Part shown: positions 18,307 to 27,600 of the stretch, piece by piece
Position numbering within the stretch: the stretch's first letter is position 1
How the letters are laid out: the number at the start of each line of letters is the position of its first letter
Assembly (NCBI GenBank): GCA_945873505.1
Contig: CAMCDQ010000004.1
Location: forward strand, 23,980 to 87,979
Length of the DNA stretch: 64,000 bases
Direction of reading: 5' to 3'
From: Chitinophaga pinensis
GTDB lineage: Bacteria; Bacteroidota; Bacteroidia; Flavobacteriales; Flavobacteriaceae
Position numbers and translations under genes: made by a program
Notes under the pieces: model-generated
Told to the model about the DNA's origin: nothing
What the model saw: only the letters and a program-made list of their open reading frames with translations
Database searches by the model: none

Positions 18307-19461
18307 TTACAACCGCAATAAAACACTCACCGCATTTCCTCCAAAACCAACAGCATTTACCAATATTTTTTTCAATGGCTTATTTTGGGTTTTCGCTTCC
18401 GCAAATGGTATTCCGATAAAAATTTGCTTTTGTAACATTAAAACTGCCATTTCAATGCTCAACATTCCAGATGCTCCGAAGGTGTGCCCGATTTTCCATT
18501 TATTGGTAGTTAATAAAGGAAGATTTTTACCAAATATTTTTTGGATTGCTTTATATTCTGTCAAATCACCTTTTATAGTTCCTGGCGCATGCATTACAAT
18601 TACATCAATTTCTGATAAATTTGTAGTTCCTAATGCCATTTTCATCGATTTTTGAAAACAAGTCGCTTCTGCTGAAACAGAAACATTGTGTTCTAAAATT
18701 TCCGTAGCATAACCGATTCCTTCAATAAAAGCGAGAGCATTTTTCTTTTTTCCAATTTCTAAACAACAAACTGCAGCACCTTCGCCCAACACAAGGGAAT
18801 TTTGTTTTTTATTTAAGTCCATTGCACGACAAGGAAACGCGTCATTGTTTTTAGAATAAATTTTCAAAGCACGCATTTGAGCAATCGTAAAATCGGTCAA
18901 AGGAGCTTCACTTCCGCCAACTAAAAATTTATCGGCCATGCCTGATTTTAGCCAAGCAATGCCATTTAATAGGGCGTGTAAAGCCGTTGAGCACGTAATA
19001 GAATGTGAGATTTCAGGACCTTGACTTTGCAAATCGTGAGAAACCCAAGAGGATATATTTCCAAGTGTGGTAGTTGGGGAAGCTAAAGTTGCCGCTTTTC
19101 CGGTTTTAATAAAATCAAAATGGTGTTTTTCAAACAATTCAGTTGCACCACGAGAAGAACCAATGTTAATTCCGAAAGTATCTCCCGTTTTCCATCCTGC
19201 ATCAATTGTTGCTTTTCGAGAAGCTGCTATTGCAAATAAAACAGAATTATCTAACGCTTTGTATTTTTGATCTGAATTTTTCAATGCTTCAATTTCCTGT
19301 TTTGAAGCTACATCTAATGGCGCCACAAGTGCATTTTGATTACCAAAAGCGGTTGCTACAAAACAATGATTATTGGATTGGTAGTTATTCCAAATCGCGT
19401 CTTGATTATTTCCTAATGCAGAAAGAGAAGCGATAGCGGTAATAGAAATTGTTGTTGGCAA
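18307..19461 (-). CDS. Atypical beta-ketoacyl synthase in the biotin cluster
   Basis: 384 residues with the thiolase-fold architecture of KAS I/II (FabB/FabF). The nucleophile region is SITCSTALHA with Cys157. The block around 285-300 reads VIVMHAPGTIKGD: where FabF has Ala-His-Gly-Thr this protein has Ala-Pro-Gly-Thr, so the first catalytic His is Pro293, although another His (291) is two residues earlier. The second catalytic His is kept in KWKIGHTFGASG (His326, with Lys321), as is the GFGG motif near the C-terminus. No BioC, BioH, BioW or BioI candidate is in the window. Its position between bioB and bioA suggests a role in making the pimeloyl moiety (inference). A non-condensing partner subunit is an alternative. 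Confidence 0.8.
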   Translation of the reverse strand: MPTTISITAIASLSALGNNQDAIWNNYQSNNHCFVATAFGNQNALVAPLDVASKQEIEALKNSDQKYKALDNSVLFAIAASRKATIDAGWKTGDTFGINIGSSRGATELFEKHHFDFIKTGKAATLASPTTTLGNISSWVSHDLQSQGPEISHSITCSTALHALLNGIAWLKSGMADKFLVGGSEAPLTDFTIAQMRALKIYSKNNDAFPCRAMDLNKKQNSLVLGEGAAVCCLEIGKKKNALAFIEGIGYATEILEHNVSVSAEATCFQKSMKMALGTTNLSEIDVIVMHAPGTIKGDLTEYKAIQKIFGKNLPLLTTNKWKIGHTFGASGMLSIEMAVLMLQKQIFIGIPFAEAKTQNKPLKKILVNAVGFGGNAVSVLLRL

Positions 19462-19486
19462 AGTGTCTTAATTAATTATGAGTTAT

Positions 19487-19672
19487 AAAAACTTAACCGC
19501 AAAGGTCGCAAAGTTTTTCGCAAAGGTCGCAAAGTTATAAATGAATTATTAAATCAATTATGAATTATAAGTTATTGAAAGAGGCTCAACTTTATGACTT
19601 TGGACTTTAGACTTTAGACTTTATGACTTTAAGACTTTAGACTTTATGACTTTGGACATTCGACTTCTTTAA
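19487..19672. repeat. CGCAAAG repeats and GACTTTA heptamers upstream of bioA region
   Basis: The gap between the ketoacyl synthase start and the bioA stop contains AACCGCAAAGGTCGCAAAG (from 19495), a second CGCAAAGGTCGCAAAG, AT-rich words, and a run of GACTTTA/GACTTTG units with TTATGACTTT words (about 19590-19665). No ORF. It is the same family as the repeats at 17998-18250 and 21603-21732. Confidence 0.75.
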
Positions 19673-19674
19673 AA

Positions 19675-20976
19675 TCAAACTATCTCTAAAGCACTCTCAA
19701 CCACTTCGTAAATTTTTTGCAATTGGCTTTCAGTGATAATATAAGGCGGCAAAATATAGACGATATTTCCCACTGGTCTCAAAATTACTCCATTTTCAAT
19801 GAAAAAATCATAGAGTTTGTTCCGTAAAGTACCGTAATAACTCGCTTGGCTTTCTGTTTTTATTTCCAATGCAAAAATTACTCCCAAAACCCGAGTTGTA
19901 GTAACTTTTTGATGTTTTTCAATGTGTTTTTGAAATTCCAAATGACTTTGATTTACTCGTGCGATATTGGTTTGCATTTCATCGGTTTGCAATAATTCCA
20001 AACTTGCTAAAGCCGCTGCGCAACCCGTTGGATTTGCAGTAAATGTATGTCCGTGAAACAACGCTTTGTTGATGTCATCACTATAAAAAGCATCAAATAA
20101 ATCTTGAGTGAACGTGGTAATTGCCATTGGAATTGTGCCGCCTGTCAAGGCTTTTGACAAACACATCATATCAGGTTGTGTTTGCAAATAATCGCAGGCA
20201 AACGTTTTTCCAGTTTTCCCAAAGCCTGTCATTACTTCGTCGGCAATGGTTAAAACCCCATTTTCTTTACAAATTTTGATTAATTCATCTAAAGTTTCTG
20301 GCTCATAGATTACCATTCCCGCTGCTCCTTGAACTAACGGTTCAAATATAACTCCAGCACAAGTATTGTTTTTTATGACTTTCGCCAATGCTTGAAAACT
20401 GGCTTCTTCCTGACCTTTTATTGGAACAGGAATCCGAACGACATCAATAAACAATCCTTCAAAAGCTTGGGTGTAAAACGAAATTCCACTTGCTGCCATT
20501 GCGGCAAAAGTATCCCCGTGAAAGGCATTTTCAAAAGCAATTATGGTAGTTTTCTTTTCTCCTTTATTGAAAAAATATTGTAAAGCGACTTTTATTGCGA
20601 CTTCAACAGCGGTAGATCCATTATCAGAAAAAAAGATTTTCTTTTGATTTTTCGGTAAGATTTCCATTAGTTTTTCAGATAAAACTACGGCTGGTTCGTG
20701 CGTAAATCCTCCAAATAAAACATGTTCCAATGTGGTTAATTGCTTGTAGATTGCATCGGCAATAAACCGGTTGGAATGTCCGAAAGGATTAACCCACCAA
20801 GACGCAATGGCGTCAATATATTCCTTATTGGAATCGTCCCAAAGCAAAGCTCCTTCGCCTTTTACAATTGCAATTGGCGGTTTTGAAGTTTTGTGTTGGG
20901 TATAAGGGTGCCAAAGATAGTGACCGTCCCTTTCGGTAAGCCCCCTAACCCCCGAAGGGGGAATTGAATTGCTCAT
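19675..20976 (-). CDS. bioA: Adenosylmethionine-8-amino-7-oxononanoate aminotransferase
   Basis: 433 residues. PLP-dependent class III aminotransferase converting KAPA to DAPA with SAM as amino donor. Landmarks are YLWHPYTQHKT near the start, GFTHEP, the Asp block EPLVQGAAGMVI and IADEVMTGFGKTG, and the PLP lysine in LSKALTGGTIPMA. The ATG overlaps the bioD stop as ATGA, so the two are coupled. Residues 3-12 (NSIPPSGVRG) are encoded by a 26-nt palindromic repeat unit; LTERDGHYLWHP then resumes the normal start of BioA. Confidence 0.96.
   Translation of the reverse strand: MSNSIPPSGVRGLTERDGHYLWHPYTQHKTSKPPIAIVKGEGALLWDDSNKEYIDAIASWWVNPFGHSNRFIADAIYKQLTTLEHVLFGGFTHEPAVVLSEKLMEILPKNQKKIFFSDNGSTAVEVAIKVALQYFFNKGEKKTTIIAFENAFHGDTFAAMAASGISFYTQAFEGLFIDVVRIPVPIKGQEEASFQALAKVIKNNTCAGVIFEPLVQGAAGMVIYEPETLDELIKICKENGVLTIADEVMTGFGKTGKTFACDYLQTQPDMMCLSKALTGGTIPMAITTFTQDLFDAFYSDDINKALFHGHTFTANPTGCAAALASLELLQTDEMQTNIARVNQSHLEFQKHIEKHQKVTTTRVLGVIFALEIKTESQASYYGTLRNKLYDFFIENGVILRPVGNIVYILPPYIITESQLQKIYEVVESALEIV
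20939..20964 (+). repeat. 26-nt palindromic unit, copy 2 (inside bioA)
   Basis: Begins AGCCCCC, carries ACCCCC-GAA-GGGGG and ends AAT; identical over 26 nt to the unit at 5385-5410. It is read through by bioA on the opposite strand in a stop-free frame and adds about nine residues at the N-terminus. Confidence 0.85.
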
Positions 20977-21596
20977 AATTGAAGTTCTAATACGTTATCT
21001 CGAAACAAATCGGCATATTCTGAAATTACATTTTGATCAAAATAGGGTTCTTCCTCAATTCTACCAATGCATTTTAGTTGCGTTGTATTCAAAATTAAGG
21101 TTTCGGTAGCCAGATTTTCATTTCCATTAAAAATAATTCCAGCAATAGGTATCCCACGATTTTTCAACGCTTCAATGGTCAATAAAGTATGGTTGATACT
21201 TCCCAAATAATGGCGAGAAACAACAATCACTTTGTAATCAGGTTGAATTAAATCGATTACAAAATCGGTTTCATTTAAGGGTACAAATAGTCCGCCAGCA
21301 CCTTCAATAACAAGATGATTATCTGTTTTTGGTTCAATTATATTTTTTAAATCTATCGTAATTCCATCCAATTCAGCTGCTAAATGCGGACTTGCGGGCG
21401 TTTTAAATTGATAGGCATTTGGGAAAATTTTTGACTTTTGACTTTTTACATTTGACTTAATAAAATGACTGTCAGAATTATCTAAATCACCCGCTTGAAT
21501 GGGTTTCCAATAATCGGCTTCCAATGCTTCGGTTATAATTGCTGAAGCGATGGTTTTGCCTACGTCGGTTGATATTCCTGTTATAAAGATTTTCAT
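20973..21596 (-). CDS. bioD: Dethiobiotin synthetase
   Basis: 207 residues. ATP-dependent ring closure of DAPA to dethiobiotin. P-loop variant GISTDVGKTIASA at the N-terminus, Lys in YWKPIQAG, and EGAGGLFVPL are conserved. A segment reading NVKSQKSKIFPN (about residues 49-60) is encoded by a heptamer-like simple repeat of the same kind as in intergenic gaps and seems to be an in-frame expansion in a surface loop. The stop overlaps the bioA start. Confidence 0.95.
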   Translation of the reverse strand: MKIFITGISTDVGKTIASAIITEALEADYWKPIQAGDLDNSDSHFIKSNVKSQKSKIFPNAYQFKTPASPHLAAELDGITIDLKNIIEPKTDNHLVIEGAGGLFVPLNETDFVIDLIQPDYKVIVVSRHYLGSINHTLLTIEALKNRGIPIAGIIFNGNENLATETLILNTTQLKCIGRIEEEPYFDQNVISEYADLFRDNVLELQL

Positions 21597-21602
21597 TTTA
21601 TT

Positions 21603-21732
21603 TATTTAACCACAAAGGTCGCAAAGTTTTCACAAAGATCGCAAAGAAAAAATCTATTATCTCTTTGTCTATTCTCTTTTCGTCTTCTTTAACAGCAAAG
21701 TTCGCAAAGAAATTACAAAGTTCACAAGGTAA
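21603..21732. repeat. CGCAAAG-type repeats between bioF and bioD
   Basis: AACCACAAAGGTCGCAAAG near 21605, CACAAAGATCGCAAAG, a TCTATTATCTCTTTGTCT word also seen near 18110, and a second set (CAGCAAAGTTCGCAAAG, ACAAAGTTCACAAGG) near 21690-21735. It fills the gap between the bioF stop and the bioD start. No ORF. Confidence 0.75.
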
Positions 21733-21748
21733 TTGGATTTAATGTTGG

Positions 21749-22903
21749 CTAAAAAACAAAGGTACTCAACAATCCCAATACTTCCGAGATTTCTTCTTTT
21801 GAATTATAACTGTGCAAACAAAATCGAAGTCGCTCTTGACCTTCCGGAACCGTCGGCGAAAGTATCGCTTTCACATCGAACCCTTTTTCTTGTAGTTGAT
21901 TGGCAATTGATTTTACATTTTGATTTCCAGGAATAATGGCGCTTTGAATTGCCGATTTACTTCGCACAAACAACGGTTTTAATCCTAAAATATTTTTTTC
22001 TTGATTGAAATGAATGATAGTATTTCGCAACTGTTCCAATGCCTTTTTTTCGATTTCTAAATGCTGATACGCCACCAAAATCGTTGCTACAGCATGCGGC
22101 GAAAGTCCCGTTGTATAAATAAAACTTCGAGCAAAATTGACTAAATATTTCTTCAATTCATTACAACCAATAATTGCAGCACCGTGACAGCCCAATCCTT
22201 TTCCGAAAGTTACAATTCGAGCAAAAACAGCATCTTGCAATCCTAACATTTGAACTAATCCTTCGCCACAAACACCAAAAACTCCTAAAGCGTGCGCTTC
22301 ATCAATAACCAAATTACATCGGTATTTATTGGATATTTGTACCAATTCTTCCAAATTTGGAGTATCGCCATCCATAGAAAAAACACTTTCGGTAATGATG
22401 TAAATGGTTGTTGGTTGTTGGTTATCGGTTGATAGTTTAAGAATTATTCTTTCTAAATCTTCGAAATCGTTATGTTTAAATTTATAGGATTTTGCATTTG
22501 AAAGTTGAATTCCATCCCGAATAGAAGCGTGTGATAATTCATCAAATAAAATAATATCGTTGCGTTGCGGAACGGCACCAAAAAAACCAACATTGGCATC
22601 GTAACCCGAATTGAAAATTAAAGCACTTTCTACTTGATGAAATTTGGCGATATAATTTTCCGCTTCTTCATATATTTTATGATTTCCTGACAATAATCTG
22701 GAGCCAGTTGCGCCGTTTCGGATGATTTCATTTTCAATTAAATACGAATGCGTTTCATTGAAAATTGTTTCCGACTTGGCAAATCCAATATAATCATTGG
22801 AAGCAAAATCAATTAAAGTATTGGACAACGACAGCTTTCGCAAAGAATTGTTTTGCTCGCGTTGCTCTAATTTTAATGCCAGTGATTTTGGAATCTGTTT
22901 CAT
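21749..22903 (-). CDS. bioF: 8-amino-7-oxononanoate synthase-like aminotransferase (KBL/BioF)
   Basis: 384 residues. PLP-dependent alpha-oxoamine synthase; the biotin context points to condensation of a pimeloyl thioester with alanine. Visible: FASNDYIGFA, NGATGSRLLSGNH, DELSHASIRDG, VIDEAHALGVFG and the PLP lysine in VTFGKGLGCHGAAI. Its own TACTTTTG box lies just upstream (22911-22918), only 7 nt from the ATG. A decayed HTH gene fragment lies upstream of the start on the other strand. Confidence 0.92.
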   Translation of the reverse strand: MKQIPKSLALKLEQREQNNSLRKLSLSNTLIDFASNDYIGFAKSETIFNETHSYLIENEIIRNGATGSRLLSGNHKIYEEAENYIAKFHQVESALIFNSGYDANVGFFGAVPQRNDIILFDELSHASIRDGIQLSNAKSYKFKHNDFEDLERIILKLSTDNQQPTTIYIITESVFSMDGDTPNLEELVQISNKYRCNLVIDEAHALGVFGVCGEGLVQMLGLQDAVFARIVTFGKGLGCHGAAIIGCNELKKYLVNFARSFIYTTGLSPHAVATILVAYQHLEIEKKALEQLRNTIIHFNQEKNILGLKPLFVRSKSAIQSAIIPGNQNVKSIANQLQEKGFDVKAILSPTVPEGQERLRFCLHSYNSKEEISEVLGLLSTFVF

Positions 22904-22910
22904 AAGAATA

Positions 22911-22918
22911 CAAAAGTA
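22911..22918 (-). promoter_or_regulatory. TAnnTTTG box of bioF
   Basis: TACTTTTG on the minus strand, 7 nt before the bioF ATG, implying a very short leader or leaderless transcript. No well-spaced upstream element was seen. Confidence 0.45.
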
Positions 22919-22930
22919 AGCAACTTTATT

Positions 22931-23038
22931 TTGAAAACAGGAAAAGCAAAAGCCATTCGATTTTCGACTTTAGAAATGATTTGTGAAATTTTAGAATGTC
23001 AGCCTGGCGATATTATGGAATACGTAAGTGAGAAATAA
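22931..23038 (+). pseudogene. C-terminal remnant of a Cro/C1-type HTH regulator
   Basis: 35 codons ending in TAA read LKTGKAKAIRFSTLEMI then CEILECQPGDIMEYVSEK. This is the C-terminal half of a short (about 68 aa) XRE-type HTH protein of the HTH_26 kind, in which a TISALENGKAKAIRF-like segment normally precedes it. The frame continues upstream into the bioF start region without any HTH similarity, so the first 30 or so codons are missing. It sits on the strand opposite to bioF. It looks like the scar of a rearrangement. Confidence 0.7.
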
Positions 23039-23045
23039 AGTTGCT

Positions 23046-23987
23046 TTATTTTTTCAAATGTTCCAACATGTCTTTTGTCGTGCTTTCGATATCAAATTGG
23101 TGGTTCCAATTCCAGTCTTTTCTCGCTGAACTGTCGTCGATACTTGCCGGCCAACTATCTGCAATTTTCTGACGGAAATCAGGCGAATATGAAATTGTAA
23201 ATTCAGGAATGTGTTTCTTGATTTCGGCTGCGATTTCTGTTGGCGTAAAACTCATTGCTGCTAAATTATAAGAAGAGCGAATCTTAACTTGTTCTGCAGG
23301 TGCTTGCATAATTTGAATGGTAGCCGCAATCGCATCGTCCATATACATCATCGGCATTTTGGTTTCTGATGATAAAAAACATTCGTATTTTTTCTTCGAA
23401 AGTGCTTTATAAAATATATCAACGGCATAATCGGTAGTTCCTCCACCAGGAGGCGACGACCAGCTAATTAAACCAGGATAACGGATACTTCTCACGTCAA
23501 CTCCATAGGTATTATGGTAATATTCGCACCATCTTTCGCCCGATTGTTTGCTAATTCCATACACCGTGCTCGGCTCCATAATGGTATATTGCGGCGTATT
23601 TTCTCTTGGCGTAGTAGGTCCAAAAACCGCAATACTCGATGGCCAAAATATTTTTTTTATCTTTCCGGCTTTCGCCAAATTCAATACGTGAAAAAGAGAA
23701 TTCATGTTTAAATCCCAAGCAAAAGCAGGGTTTTTTTCAGCTGTAGCCGATAATAATGCAGCCATCAAATAAACTTCATCAATTTTATGAATTTCAACAA
23801 GATGCTGAATTTGATTGAAATCTAAAGCATTCACAACTTCAAAAGGACCAGAATTTACAACATCTATATTCAGTTTTCTAATATCGGATGCAATCACATT
23901 TTCCACCCCATAAATCGCTCTCAGTTGCTGAGTTAGTTCTGTCCCGATTTGTCCGCAAGCCCCGATAATTAGAATTTTAGTGCTCAT
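23046..23987 (-). CDS. NAD-dependent epimerase-type L-threonine 3-dehydrogenase
   Basis: 313 residues, extended SDR fold. The NAD loop is IIGACGQIGTELT (about 6-18) and the catalytic pair is YGISK (Tyr and Lys, about residue 140). SSIAVFGPTTPRENTPQ and the MYMDDAI block match the SDR-type threonine dehydrogenases, which oxidise L-threonine to 2-amino-3-oxobutyrate. That product is the substrate of a KBL-type enzyme, and a KBL/BioF paralogue lies next to it, so a threonine catabolic role for the neighbour should also be kept open. A TATATTTG box is at 24005-24012. Confidence 0.88.
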   Translation of the reverse strand: MSTKILIIGACGQIGTELTQQLRAIYGVENVIASDIRKLNIDVVNSGPFEVVNALDFNQIQHLVEIHKIDEVYLMAALLSATAEKNPAFAWDLNMNSLFHVLNLAKAGKIKKIFWPSSIAVFGPTTPRENTPQYTIMEPSTVYGISKQSGERWCEYYHNTYGVDVRSIRYPGLISWSSPPGGGTTDYAVDIFYKALSKKKYECFLSSETKMPMMYMDDAIAATIQIMQAPAEQVKIRSSYNLAAMSFTPTEIAAEIKKHIPEFTISYSPDFRQKIADSWPASIDDSSARKDWNWNHQFDIESTTKDMLEHLKK

Positions 23988-24004
23988 TTGATATATTTGA
24001 ACTG

Positions 24005-24012
24005 CAAATATA
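24005..24012 (-). promoter_or_regulatory. TAnnTTTG box of the threonine dehydrogenase-like gene
   Basis: TATATTTG on the minus strand, 17 nt before the ATG. No clear partner element. Confidence 0.4.
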
Positions 24013-24073
24013 ACGATTTCGTAATTTAAAAATCATTTTTATGAGAATTGTTCAAAATTCGCATTTCTTAAAT

Positions 24074-24089
24074 TACCTTTGTAACTTTG
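24074..24089 (+). promoter_or_regulatory. Two overlapping TAnnTTTG boxes before a lipoprotein gene
   Basis: TACCTTTG (24074-24081) and TAACTTTG (24082-24089) lie back to back, 17 nt before ATG 24107. They also exclude the longer reading that would begin at 24041. Confidence 0.45.
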
Positions 24090-24106
24090 TATCAAATATT
24101 TATAAA

Positions 24107-24679
24107 ATGAAACTTCAATTTTCCTTTCTTTTTTTGGTGTTTTTACTGACGCTATCGTGTCAAGAAAACAAAGAGCAACGCCTAATTGAAAATGCCAAAG
24201 ACGCTAAAAAGCAAGAAATTATCTTTGATAATATCAATAAAGGATGGAATTTCAACACCAACCCTTCTAATTTAGCCTCACAAGGATTAGCAACTATGTG
24301 GAATGAATGGCGTATATTTTTAACGGAATTGTCTCAAAAACCCAAAAGTACAATTGGCGCTTTTCGACAAAAAGCAAATACATTGTCAAAAAAAGCGACA
24401 GCTTTAAAAAACAATATTCCTTTGGCATACAATAAACCTGAAATAAATAGTAGAATTTCTGTATTAATTGCAAAAGTAAATTCATTAAATTTATTTATCA
24501 ACTTGAGCGAAATTCCAGATCAAAAAGTAGTTGCTTTAGTATCTGAAATAAACACCGAATTGCTATCAATACAAGTGCAATTGGACGAAATTGTGAGAAA
24601 AAATTCCATTCCAAAAGAAGAGGGTGAATCTGACTTAATTCGGATGTTAGACCCGTCAAGAGCCATTCCAAACCAATAA
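24107..24679 (+). CDS. Lipoprotein of unknown function
   Basis: 190 residues from ATG 24107. The N-terminus is a lipoprotein signal with lipobox LTLSC (Cys17), followed by a charged helical region and a mostly helical domain with several Leu/Ile heptad-like stretches. I do not recognise a family. It is followed at 15 nt by mfd. Confidence 0.75.
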   Translation: MKLQFSFLFLVFLLTLSCQENKEQRLIENAKDAKKQEIIFDNINKGWNFNTNPSNLASQGLATMWNEWRIFLTELSQKPKSTIGAFRQKANTLSKKATALKNNIPLAYNKPEINSRISVLIAKVNSLNLFINLSEIPDQKVVALVSEINTELLSIQVQLDEIVRKNSIPKEEGESDLIRMLDPSRAIPNQ

Positions 24680-24694
24680 TACCAACTCCTAAAA

Positions 24695-27600
24695 TTGAGC
24701 AAATCAGTAGTAATTAGCAGATACGACAAAGCCACCAAGGTGAGTCAAATGGCAGAAAGTTTACAACAATCGGAAAACAAAATCCATTTAAAAGGACTTG
24801 TTGGATCGTCATTATCATTCGTTGTAAACTCCCTTTTTCACAAAAGCGAACTTCCTTTTCTATTGATATTTGAAGATAAAGAAGCCGCCGCCTATTATTT
24901 AAACGACCTTGAACAATTAATCGGCGAAAAAGACGTGCTTTTTTACCCAGGTTCTTTCCGTCGTCCGTACCAAATTGAAGAAGTTGATAATGCGAATGTT
25001 TTGCTTCGTGCTGAGGTTTTAAACCGCATCAATTCCCGAAAAAAACCTGCTGTAATTGTCACTTATCCCGATGCGTTATTCGAAAAAGTGGTTACCAAAA
25101 AAGAATTAGACAAGAATACTTTAAAAGTTACGGTTGGCGATAAAATTTCTATTGATTTCATAAATGAAGTGCTTTTTGAATACGAATTCAAGCGGGTAGA
25201 TTTCATTACCGAACCAGGTGAATTTTCTGTTCGTGGTGGAATTATTGATGTTTTTTCCTATTCAAATGACAATCCGTATCGTATAGAATTCTTTGGAAAT
25301 GAAGTCGATTCTATCCGAAGTTTTGATGTTGAAACACAATTGTCTATCGAAAAGAAAAATAAAATTACGATTATTCCCAATGTTGAAAACAAGTTTTTTC
25401 AAGAAGATCGAGAGAGTTTTTTAGATTATATTTCCATTAAAACGGCAATTTTCATACAAAACACTGAAGGACTTCATTCAAAACTCGATACGCTATTTGC
25501 GAAAGGGGAAGAAGCTTTCAAAAACTTAAATGGCACGATAAAACATTTGGAACCCGAACAATTATTTCTAAATCAAAAGGCATTTATAAAAAAAGCATTG
25601 GATTTTACGATTGTAGAATTGGGGTCGAAAGCCATTTTTAGAACCAATAAAACAGTTGAATTTCACATTCAGCCGCAACCGTCATTCAACAAGCAGTTCG
25701 ATTTGTTGCTAAATAATCTAAACGACAATCATTTTAATGGCATAAAAAATTATCTTTTTTGTTCCAATGATGCGCAGGCAAAACGATTTCACGATATTTT
25801 TCAAACGTTAGACGAAGCCAATCACGAAAGTATCAGAAAGCAATATGACACGATAAAATTTCCACTATTTCAAGGTTTTATTGACGAAGAATTGCAAATT
25901 GCGTGTTATACAGACCATCAAATTTTTGAGCGTTACCATAAATTTAGTATCAAAAATGGCTATGCTAAAAAGCAAACCATCACTTTAAAAGAGCTTACGA
26001 CTTTGTCCGTTGGCGATTATGTAACGCACATTGATCACGGAATTGGAAGGTTTGGTGGCTTGCAAAAAATTCAGGTTGAAGGCAAAACACAAGAGGCGAT
26101 AAAACTCGTTTATGCTGATAATGACATTGTTTATGTGAGTATTCATTCGCTATATAAAATTTCGAAATTCAACGGAAAAGACGGAACACCACCAAAAATT
26201 TATAAATTAGGTTCGAATGCGTGGAAGGTTTTAAAACAAAAAACCAAGGCGCGCGTGAAGCACATTGCGTTCAATTTAATTCAATTGTATGCCAAACGAA
26301 GATTGGAAAAAGGATTTCAATTCAAGCCGGATAGTTATTTGCAATTAGAGCTTGAAAGTTCCTTTATTTATGAAGATACGCCCGACCAAACCAAGTCAAC
26401 GCAAGAAGTAAAAGCCGATATGGAAAGCGATCGCCCGATGGATCGATTGGTTTGCGGCGATGTAGGTTTTGGAAAAACAGAAGTTGCCATTCGTGCTGCT
26501 TTTAAGGCGGTTGACAACGGAAAACAAGTTGCGATTTTGGTTCCAACAACTATTTTGGCCTACCAACATTACAGAACTTTTACAGAAAGATTGAAAGACA
26601 TGCCGGTTTCGATTGGGTATTTAAACCGATTTAGAACCGCAAAACAAAAGACAGAAACCTTGAAAGATTTGGCTGATGGAAGTCTTGATATTTTGATTGG
26701 AACGCACCAATTGGTCAATAAAAATGTCGTTTTCAAAGATTTAGGATTGCTAATTGTTGACGAAGAACAAAAGTTTGGCGTGAACGTAAAAGACAAACTA
26801 AAAACCATTGCTGCCAATATTGACACGCTCACTTTAACCGCAACGCCAATACCAAGAACGCTTCAATTTTCATTGATGGCGGCGCGAGATTTATCAGTAA
26901 TTACGACTCCTCCGCCCAATCGATATCCAATAGAAACGAATGTTGTGGGTTTCAGTGAGGAATTAATTCGAGATGCCATTTCGTATGAAATTCAAAGAAA
27001 CGGACAAGTATTTTTCGTGAATAATAGGATTGAAAACATCAAAGAAGTGGCTGGAATGATTCAGCGATTGGTTCCTGGCGCACGCGTTGGCATTGGTCAC
27101 GGGCAGATGGAAGGCAAGAAATTAGAGGAATTAATGTTGGCATTTATGAATGGCGAATTCGATGTTTTAGTGGCCACAACCATCATCGAAAGTGGATTGG
27201 ATGTTCCGAATGCCAATACGATTTTCATTAATAACGCCAATAATTTTGGTCTTTCTGATTTGCATCAAATGCGTGGTCGCGTAGGTCGAAGCAACAAAAA
27301 AGCGTTTTGCTATTTTATTTGTCCGCCCTATTCTGCAATGACTGACGATGCGAGAAAGCGCATTCAGGCGTTGGAACAATTTAGCGAATTGGGTGGCGGT
27401 TTGAATATTGCAATGAAAGATTTAGAAATTCGAGGAGCTGGAGATTTATTGGGAGGCGAACAAAGCGGATTTATAAATGAAATTGGGTTTGAAACCTATC
27501 AAAAAATAATGAACGAAGCCATCGAAGAATTGAAGGAAAATGAGTTCAAGGATTTGTATGCCGATGAGGAAAAACCTACTGAAAAAGCGTATGTAAAAGA

